Assembly: GCA_025451715.1 (NCBI GenBank)
Contig: JANWJY010000137.1
Coordinates: 1-5,409 of the forward strand
Length of the DNA stretch: 5,409 bases
Direction: 5' to 3'
Source: Fimbriimonadaceae bacterium
GTDB taxonomy: Bacteria; Armatimonadota; Fimbriimonadia; Fimbriimonadales; Fimbriimonadaceae
Shown here: positions 1-4,394 of the stretch, one piece after another
Layout: each line of letters opens with the position of its first letter
Numbering within the stretch: the first letter of the stretch is position 1
The notes under the pieces: generated by a model
What the model was told of the DNA's origin: nothing
The model's input: the letters and a program-made list of their open reading frames with translations, nothing else
Databases searched by the model: none
Translations under genes and position numbers: made by a program

Positions 1-26
1 CGGTCAGTGTATCAGAAGGGGGCAGA

Positions 27-58
27 GGGGAGCATGCCGCTCCGACGGCACAGCGCCA
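27..58. repeat. Degenerate palindromic element, intergenic copy
   Basis: This element contains the inverted repeat TGCCG (35-39) / CGGCA (46-50) around the core CTCCGA, flanked on the left by GGGGAG and on the right by CAGCGCCA. It matches positions 756-787 inside the downstream aldolase gene at 26 of 32 positions, counted by eye. It directly precedes the hairpin array at 58-187 and shares that array's CTCC-type loop, so it is probably a decayed member of the same family. No protein or RNA function can be assigned. Confidence 0.6.
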
Positions 59-187
59 CTTCGGAGCGCGGGCCTCCGGCCCGCCACACTGTGCGCGCCT
101 CCGGCGCGCTCTCACCAGCCGCTAACCGCCGACTTCGGAGCGCGGGTCTCTGGCCCGCTCCACAGTGCGAGTCTCCGGCTCGCTCCC
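58..187. repeat. Composite GC-rich hairpin module, two copies at 74-bp offset
   Basis: Unit 1 (58-113) and unit 2 (132-187) are direct repeats sharing ACTTCGGAGCGCGGG at their left ends. Each carries two 7-bp-stem, 3-nt-loop hairpins: 68-84 and 93-109 in unit 1, 142-158 and 167-183 in unit 2. The loops are TCC, TCC, TCT and TCC. The stems differ between hairpins while pairing is kept: the fourth pair is G-C, C-G, G-C and A-T in turn, and the sixth is C-G or a T-G wobble. The linkers between hairpins are themselves small palindromes, CACACTGTG (85-93) and CACAGTG (161-167). The array ends 22 bp before the proposed aldolase start. It could be a REP-like mobile repeat or a structured leader; the sequence does not decide. 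Confidence 0.75.
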
Positions 188-209
188 ACCCGCCGACTCC
201 CGCCGAACA

Positions 210-1118
210 ATGTATCCTCTCCCCATGCTCGAACCAGGCGTGTACCCGGCAGCCGTCACCCCGATGACCGCCCAGGGAGAGGTCGACGAGCCCTCCGTCG
301 CCCGCCTCCTCGCCTACTTCGAGGCCGCCAGATGCAAGGGAGTCGTGCTCGCCGGCACCAACGGCGAGGGCCCCTCGCTCAGCGCATATGAAAAGCGCGA
401 CCTCCTCCGGCTTGCAAACACCTGCAAAGGCAGGCTCGAGCTGGTCCTCGGCATCGCCACCCCCAGCCTCGACGAGGCCAGCTGGTCGTGCGAACAGGCC
501 GCAAAGAACGGCGCCGTCGCCGTGCTCGTCATGCCGCCCTCGTACTTCCGCACCGCGACAGAAGACGGCATCGCCGAGTGGTTCACAACCCTCGCCGACA
601 AATCGCCGACGCCGATCCTCGCCTACAACTTCCCCAAGATGACCGGCTTCACCATGTCGCCCGCGTTCATCGCGCTGCTCGCCGCGCACCCCAACATAAT
701 CGGTTTCAAAGACTCCAGCGGCGAACCCGCAAACCTCACCACCTATCGTCTGCACGGGGAGGGTGCCGCTCCTGCGGCACCGCGCGATAGACGCCTCTTC
801 GTCGGCGACGAGACCCTCCTCCTCGACGCCCTGACCAACGGCTGGACCGGAACGATCAGTGGCGCAGCGAACTGCATCCCGCAATGGCTCTCTCAAATCG
901 TCAAAGGCCGCGACGAAACGAAGTTCGCAACCGCGCTGCCCGTGATTAAAGCGATAAGGGCCCAACCCCAGCCAGCGACCAACAAGGCGGTGCTCCACGC
1001 CCTCGGCGTCATCTCGACCCCCCACCCCCGCCTGCCGCTCAAAGCCGCCGACCCCTCCCCCGTCCTCGAAGCAATGGCAACGCACCTCGGCATCTCCCCC
1101 GCCAACTTGGCACTGTAA
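210..1118 (+). CDS. DHDPS/NAL-superfamily aldolase or dehydratase (DapA-like, probably not DapA)
   Basis: This 302-residue protein has the usual length of class I lyases of the dihydrodipicolinate synthase / N-acetylneuraminate lyase superfamily, soluble TIM-barrel enzymes that bind a 2-oxo acid through a lysine Schiff base. Family landmarks are the N-terminal AAVTPM (14-19), the oxo-acid carboxylate loop AGTNGEG (48-54, where DapA has GTTGES), MPPSYFR (108-114), the catalytic tyrosine in ILAYNFP (Tyr139), the Schiff-base lysine in GFKDSSG (Lys167), and FVGDE with TISGAAN further on. DapA's aspartate-semialdehyde-binding arginine follows the tyrosine motif (xPSRTG); here the segment reads FPKMTG with Met. 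KDSSG is more typical of 4-hydroxy-2-oxoglutarate or 2-keto-3-deoxy-sugar-acid aldolases. I infer a carbon-catabolic lyase; the substrate is unknown. Residues 183-193 are encoded by a palindromic repeat. ATG at 210 is used as start. ATG at 225 (MLEPGVYPAAVTP) fits the family N-terminus equally well, and neither has a clear Shine-Dalgarno. GTG at 165 lies inside the hairpin array and is unlikely. Confidence 0.9.
   Translation: MYPLPMLEPGVYPAAVTPMTAQGEVDEPSVARLLAYFEAARCKGVVLAGTNGEGPSLSAYEKRDLLRLANTCKGRLELVLGIATPSLDEASWSCEQAAKNGAVAVLVMPPSYFRTATEDGIAEWFTTLADKSPTPILAYNFPKMTGFTMSPAFIALLAAHPNIIGFKDSSGEPANLTTYRLHGEGAAPAAPRDRRLFVGDETLLLDALTNGWTGTISGAANCIPQWLSQIVKGRDETKFATALPVIKAIRAQPQPATNKAVLHALGVISTPHPRLPLKAADPSPVLEAMATHLGISPANLAL
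756..787. repeat. Palindromic element embedded in the aldolase reading frame
   Basis: GGTGCCGC (762-769) and GCGGCACC (774-781) form a perfect 8-bp stem around a TCCT loop. The element, with its GGGGAG left flank and GCGC right flank, aligns without gaps to 27-58 in the upstream spacer, 26 of 32 positions identical. In the gene it is read in frame as Gly-Glu-Gly-Ala-Ala-Pro-Ala-Ala-Pro-Arg-Asp (residues 183-193), between the Schiff-base lysine region and the FVGDE strand. From memory of E. coli DapA, the corresponding stretch is about three residues shorter. The element keeps the frame open. Confidence 0.6.
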
Positions 1119-1120
1119 GT

Positions 1121-1130
1121 CCCCTCTCCC
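1121..1130. repeat. CCCCTCTCCC word just after the aldolase stop
   Basis: This 10-bp word starts 3 bp after the aldolase stop codon and is identical to the left arm of the inverted repeat at 1224-1256. It directly precedes the first heptamer tract. On its own it is too short to carry weight. Confidence 0.35.
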
Positions 1131-1132
1131 CA

Positions 1133-1181
1133 ATTCATCATTCTTCGTTAATCGTTCATCGCTTATCGTCCATCGTTCGCC
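1133..1181. repeat. Heptanucleotide tandem repeat, seven units
   Basis: The tract divides exactly into seven 7-bp units: ATTCATC, ATTCTTC, GTTAATC, GTTCATC, GCTTATC, GTCCATC and GTTCGCC. The consensus is RTTCATC, with each unit one to three bases from it. The first unit starts 14 bp after the aldolase stop codon. It is markedly more AT-rich than the surrounding coding DNA. Degenerate heptamer arrays of this kind are known as STRR sequences in heterocystous cyanobacteria; no function is established there, and I assign none here. Confidence 0.8.
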
Positions 1182-1223
1182 CCCCGTGCAGGTTCCGCAG
1201 ACCTTGACCGCGTCTCGCGCCAT

Positions 1224-1256
1224 CCCCTCTCCCTTGGGAGAGGGCTAGGGAGAGGG
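1224..1256. repeat. CCCTCTCCC inverted repeat with a second competing arm
   Basis: CCCTCTCCC (1225-1233) faces GGGAGAGGG (1236-1244) to make a near-perfect hairpin, and a second GGGAGAGGG follows at 1248-1256 after CTA, so the left arm has two alternative partners. The word type is a widespread intergenic repeat in many bacterial genomes. It could help terminate the aldolase transcript, but there is no U-tract after either stem, so I label it a repeat and not a terminator. Confidence 0.65.
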
Positions 1257-1285
1257 TGTGATCAATGAAAGTCATTTCCGCTTGC

Positions 1286-1320
1286 ACCCAAGACCCGAGA
1301 CCCGAGACCCTGCTCCCTCC
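1286..1320. repeat. ACCCGAG heptamer tandem repeat
   Basis: The units are ACCCAAG (1286-1292), ACCCGAG (1293-1299), ACCCGAG (1300-1306) and ACCCTGC (1307-1313), with a weak fifth, TCCCTCC. The period is again 7 bp, but the consensus is unrelated to the tract at 1133-1181. On the minus strand it reads as GGGTCTC repeats. Confidence 0.7.
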
Positions 1321-1325
1321 CCCTT

Positions 1326-1346
1326 TTCAAATTCCAAACCTGCAAT
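1326..1346. repeat. TTCAAAT heptad-periodic tract, copy 1
   Basis: The tract reads TTCAAAT, TCCAAAC, CTGCAAT. It matches the start of a longer tract at 3018-3045 (TTCAAAT, TTCAAAC, CTGAACT), with differences at three positions over 21 bp. It lies 5 bp after the ACCCGAG tract. The same word therefore occurs in two different spacers of this window. Confidence 0.55.
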
Positions 1347-1450
1347 GTAGCCGCCTGGCACCGACCCCGGCCCGTCAGGACAAATCCATTAACACTAACC
1401 CGAACAAACCCCATCACCACGGTCCGCACCGCCCGCCCACGTCGTCCGCA
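1347..1450. other. Spacer remainder without assignable content
   Basis: This about 100-bp piece lies between the heptamer tracts and the three-hairpin element. It is C-rich on the plus strand. I see no credible reading frame, no promoter with both hexamers and no strong hairpin. It may be part of a larger repeat unit ending at about 1547. Confidence 0.4.
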
Positions 1451-1547
1451 ACCCAGCCCCAACGGGGCAGCAGTTCTATAGCCAGGGGCATCGCCCCTGG
1501 TAACGGCGTGACGAAATGCGGGAAAGCCCTGTAGGGGCGCAATCAGC
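1451..1547. repeat. Three-hairpin intergenic repeat element
   Basis: Three hairpins stand in a row: GCCCC (1456-1460) with GGGGC (1464-1468); CCAGGGGC (1482-1489) with GCCCCTGG (1493-1500) over an ATC loop; and GCCCT (1526-1530) with GGGGC (1534-1538), including one wobble. The linkers are AG-rich or neutral and contain the phrases CAGTTCTATAG and AATGCGGGAAAGCCCTG. I recall similar multi-hairpin elements dispersed in Planctomycetota, Verrucomicrobia and Bacteroidota genomes, probably spread by a trans-acting transposase, but this is from memory. No transposase is present in the window. Confidence 0.65.
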
Positions 1548-1597
1548 ACGCAACCGTCCAAAGACTGCTGATCTCAGGCGCGTGACAGGACTGACCC

Positions 1598-1602
1598 GGG
1601 AG
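1598..1602 (+). promoter_or_regulatory. Ribosome binding site of the lipoprotein gene
   Basis: GGGAG lies 5 nt upstream of the ATG at 1608 and is complementary to the anti-Shine-Dalgarno core. It favours this ATG over the in-frame ATG at 1626, which has no comparable purine tract in front of it. Confidence 0.55.
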
Positions 1603-1607
1603 TCAAG

Positions 1608-2948
1608 ATGTCATACAATGTCGTTATGGGGCCCAGAATCCTAATCCTCTCGGTAGGCGCAGCGCTGCTCAGCTGCTCTCAGCCGCACTCTGGACCAAGC
1701 GTCGAAGACGGAAAAGTTGTGCTCTCATACCACGAGGTCAAGACTGCCGAGGACCTGGAGATCGCGGCGCGATACGCGAGCACCTACTACAATGGCCCTT
1801 CTAGCGCTGGCTTCGGGAGCCTGGCGGAAGCTAGGAATAGCGAAGAGTATGGGAAGCCCGAAGGAGTCCAAAGTCCATTCGTTTTCAGGCTGCCATTCAA
1901 GAGGTTCGAGCGTCCCGTCGACATCGCTATCTCTCATGAGTCGCAGAACCGTCCGATCCAAATGTGGGCTGATTTCAACTTCGACGAAAGCTTCTCGTCA
2001 AACGAAGAGCTCAAGTCCTTAAAGTTCGGCGAGAGGACCGTCTTCGGGCCGTTGCGCACTCACGGACGTGACGGCGTCCCAGTCTGCTACGTTGAGTATG
2101 GCTTGAGCATCCTTTTCATACCGACCGAATGGATGGAAGGAAGTATCCAATCCGGTGGAGTCAAGAACGTCATTGCCGCCTTCGACACAGATTACGACGG
2201 AACTTTCAACGGTGCGCGCGATTACTTTGGTCCGAGCGATCACTTAGTGGTGGGCGAATATAAGGGCGACCCGGCCCTCTGGCTCTACAGGGATGTGTGG
2301 CGGTCTGACGAATCTGAAGTTCGCCAACTGCTAGATCGTTCGTTTTGGAACGTGTCGGTAGCCCGCGATGGGAAAACTGCGAGCTTCAGTCGCCTCGAAA
2401 CGCCCGGTACGCTTGAGGTCTCAGGGGCACGCGCCGTGTTATTCGGTCATAGCCTTCCCCCGAACTGCATCACAACGGGCGGGAGACCTCTCCCGATGCC
2501 TGTCGGGTCTTATGACTGGCTGCAAATCAACACCACGTTAATCGATAAACAAGGACAGTCGTGGAGATTCGAGTACTTTGATGGCGAGGGCGCATCATAC
2601 AGCGTCAATGCGGGCACCGTGACGACGATCGAGGTCGGTCCGCCCGTCAGAGCCACTTCAACCGTAGAGGGTGCGGGCGACACAGGCGTGTTCTACCAGG
2701 CAAACCTGTACGATGCCAACGACCACTTGATCATGCATGTGTTCAGCCCAGACGGAGAGAGAGTCGTTCCCAAGCTTGTCATCACGAACAAGCTCGGCAG
2801 CGTCGTCGAGAGTCCCGGCTGGATCGACACTACCTCTGTCAGTTATGGCGGAGGCGACCATGGCAAGAAGGACGCGCCCCTGACCTTTACTATCACGTGG
2901 GACTTCGGCGCGTTTGGTAACGTCTCGTCGGTCGCGGTTCTGAATTAG
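1608..2948 (+). CDS. Predicted lipoprotein of unknown function with one DxDxDG loop
   Basis: I do not recognise a family for this 446-residue protein. The N-terminus has a basic residue (Arg10), a hydrophobic stretch (11-21) and a lipobox-like LLSC ending at Cys23, so it is probably a signal-peptidase-II lipoprotein anchored in a membrane. After Cys23 comes a hydrophilic linker, then a mostly beta-type domain rich in aromatics (about 85-250). Within it, FDTDYDGTFNG (192-202) carries Asp193, Asp195, Asp197 and Gly198, the spacing of EF-hand or dockerin calcium loops, though the twelfth position is not acidic (Arg204, with Asp205 next to it). The C-terminal part (about 265-446) is rich in Thr, Val and Gly and ends in an alternating strand-like segment, LTFTITWDFGAFG. 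Other cysteines are Cys160 and Cys287. Codon use is less GC-biased at third positions than in both neighbours, which could mean a separate origin or weaker selection. It is monocistronic and convergent with the SPFH genes. Function is not inferred beyond extracytoplasmic location. Confidence 0.85.
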   Translation: MSYNVVMGPRILILSVGAALLSCSQPHSGPSVEDGKVVLSYHEVKTAEDLEIAARYASTYYNGPSSAGFGSLAEARNSEEYGKPEGVQSPFVFRLPFKRFERPVDIAISHESQNRPIQMWADFNFDESFSSNEELKSLKFGERTVFGPLRTHGRDGVPVCYVEYGLSILFIPTEWMEGSIQSGGVKNVIAAFDTDYDGTFNGARDYFGPSDHLVVGEYKGDPALWLYRDVWRSDESEVRQLLDRSFWNVSVARDGKTASFSRLETPGTLEVSGARAVLFGHSLPPNCITTGGRPLPMPVGSYDWLQINTTLIDKQGQSWRFEYFDGEGASYSVNAGTVTTIEVGPPVRATSTVEGAGDTGVFYQANLYDANDHLIMHVFSPDGERVVPKLVITNKLGSVVESPGWIDTTSVSYGGGDHGKKDAPLTFTITWDFGAFGNVSSVAVLN

Positions 2949-3017
2949 CTGATCTTCGGGGGGCGTGGTGCCCAATCGGCTCAGTGCGCTCAGGAACTGA
3001 CTCTCACGCCTCCTTAG

Positions 3018-3045
3018 TTCAAATTTCAAACCTGAACTCTGAAAT
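3018..3045. repeat. TTCAAAT heptad-periodic tract, copy 2
   Basis: The units are TTCAAAT (3018-3024), TTCAAAC (3025-3031), CTGAACT (3032-3038) and CTGAAAT (3039-3045), a 7-bp period with consensus YTSAAMT. The first three units correspond to the tract at 1326-1346. It lies between the convergent lipoprotein and SPFH genes. Confidence 0.6.
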
Positions 3046-3068
3046 TCGCGCCAACTCCTTAGTACCCG

Positions 3069-3100
3069 CTCCTACTCCTACTCCTACGCCCCACGCCCCT
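3069..3100. repeat. CTCCTA triplet repeat followed by two CGCCCCW heptamers
   Basis: CTCCTA occurs three times in tandem (3069-3086), followed at once by CGCCCCA (3087-3093) and CGCCCCT (3094-3100). The right end of the tract touches the stop codon of the SPFH gene (3099-3101, minus strand), so transcripts of that gene would continue into purine-rich repeat RNA. No U-tract terminator is visible between the two convergent genes. Confidence 0.6.
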
Positions 3101-4394
3101 ACACCTTCGGCGGAGCCTCCGGCTTCCTCTTCTCGGCCGGCGCAGGCATCACGTGAACGACAGGCGCGGGCGGCTCGCGACGCGGCCCCGACATCTCCTG
3201 CAGCTTCGCCACCACGTCGATACCGAACACCTCCTTCACCTGCTCCGACAACGCCAACAACCGAGCGGGCGAATACCCCGATCCACCACCGAGAGAAGAA
3301 TCGATCACAGTCACCTTGTCGATCTTCGCCGTGCTGATCGTGTCCGTGATCTTGTCGATGATCGGCTCGATCTTCTGCAAGAGGAAGATCTCGCGCGCCT
3401 GGTCCCCCGCCGCGTTCCACGAGGTCGCCATCGACTTCAACGCCTCCGCGCGCGCCTTTCCGTCCTCGACGATGCTCGCGACGCTCGCCCGCGCCTCCTG
3501 CTCCGCAGCGTTACACCCGGCCTTCGCAGGCTGGATCACGTCGGCGTCCAAGCGGCTGCGCACCTGGTCGATGCGCGCCTTTTGCACGTTGACCTCCGCC
3601 TCCGACTGCGCGACCAAAGCCGCCACCGCCGCCTTCTCCTCAGCCACCAGTGCAGACCGGCGCGAGATGATGTCGACGAGGTTCTTCTCCGCGTTCGCGT
3701 TCGCCACAGCGATCGCCGCCGTCACCTCCGCGCGCACTTCTTGCTCGCTGTTCTCCGCGCTGCGCACGATCGAGTCGGCGCGCGCAATCGCCTCCGCCAC
3801 CCGCGAAGTGCTCTGCAGCTCCGAGTTGCGAATGCGGCCGATCGAGTCCAGATAGTGAACGTCGTCGGTGATGGTCTGGATCTTCAGCGTGTCCACCACG
3901 AGCCCGAGCGCGGTCATGTCGCCCTCGACCTCCGACACCAACTGCTCGGCGAAAGCGTTGCGGTCCTCGTTGAGCTGCTCAGGCGTCAAAGTCGCCAAGA
4001 CGCCGCGCAGAGAACCCTCCAAAGTCGCCTTCGCGATCCCCATGATCTCCGCGCGCGACTTGCCCAAGAACCGCTCGATCGCGTTGTTCAGCACCGGCTG
4101 GTGCCCCGCGATCTTCACGTTCGCCACGCCTTGCACAGTCACCGGCACGCCGCCCTTGGCGTACGCGTTCGTCGCCGAAAGGTCGACCACCATGTTGCTC
4201 AGGTCGAGCCCGTCCACGCGCTCCAAGATCGGCCAGCGCATTCCGCGCGAACCCTTGATCACCCGCGGCTCTTTACCCAGCCCCGAGAAGATGATCACCT
4301 TGTTCGGCGGCGCGATGTAAAGCAGGTTCTTGAGCGCGCCGACAATCAGCAGGATCGCAACGAGCCCGATGAAAATAATCAGGAACCAAGTCAT
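3099..4394 (-). CDS. SPFH-domain, flotillin-like membrane scaffold protein (downstream paralog)
   Basis: This 431-residue protein has the flotillin/YqiK-type layout. Residues 2-22 form a hydrophobic membrane segment. They are followed by LYIAPPNKVIIFSG (25-38), a typical SPFH opening, and an SPFH/PHB domain to about residue 190 that includes NAYAKGGVPVTV, LNNAIERFL, TLEGSLRGVLATLTPEQ and DTLKI. A long Ala/Glu-rich coiled coil (about 190-325) contains the flotillin-style segment SEAEVNVQKARIDQVR. A conserved C-terminal region (326-400) ends in a Pro-rich tail (404-431). Cys294 is the only cysteine. SPFH proteins oligomerise on membranes and organise lipid domains, secretion or proteolysis; the client here is unknown. 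The start is set by the membrane segment and a strong Shine-Dalgarno; the open frame continuing upstream to 4649 is Arg-rich shadow sequence. The ATG overlaps the stop of the upstream gene as ATGA, which indicates translational coupling. The NfeD-type partner of many flotillins is not visible in the window. Confidence 0.93.
   Translation of the reverse strand: MTWFLIIFIGLVAILLIVGALKNLLYIAPPNKVIIFSGLGKEPRVIKGSRGMRWPILERVDGLDLSNMVVDLSATNAYAKGGVPVTVQGVANVKIAGHQPVLNNAIERFLGKSRAEIMGIAKATLEGSLRGVLATLTPEQLNEDRNAFAEQLVSEVEGDMTALGLVVDTLKIQTITDDVHYLDSIGRIRNSELQSTSRVAEAIARADSIVRSAENSEQEVRAEVTAAIAVANANAEKNLVDIISRRSALVAEEKAAVAALVAQSEAEVNVQKARIDQVRSRLDADVIQPAKAGCNAAEQEARASVASIVEDGKARAEALKSMATSWNAAGDQAREIFLLQKIEPIIDKITDTISTAKIDKVTVIDSSLGGGSGYSPARLLALSEQVKEVFGIDVVAKLQEMSGPRREPPAPVVHVMPAPAEKRKPEAPPKV

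Noticed and set aside
12..1223. Long minus-strand open frame (403 codons) across the aldolase and the left array
   Set aside because: It is antisense to a clearly recognisable enzyme, has low-complexity Gly/Arg/Glu-rich composition, and crosses both the hairpin array and the heptamer tract. It is a GC-driven shadow frame.
1265..1534. Plus-strand open frame of 89 codons in the repeat-rich spacer
   Set aside because: It spans three unrelated repeat elements, is Pro/Thr/His-rich and has no ribosome binding site or family resemblance.
2481..2494. GGGAGA-CC-TCTCCC palindrome inside the lipoprotein gene
   Set aside because: It is only a 6-bp stem with a 2-nt loop, without flanking similarity to the repeat families in the window; plausible by chance.
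2961..3000. Possible terminators after the lipoprotein gene (GGGC/GCCC and TCAGT/ACTGA pairs)
   Set aside because: The stems are only 4-5 bp and no T-tract follows, so neither supports an intrinsic terminator call.
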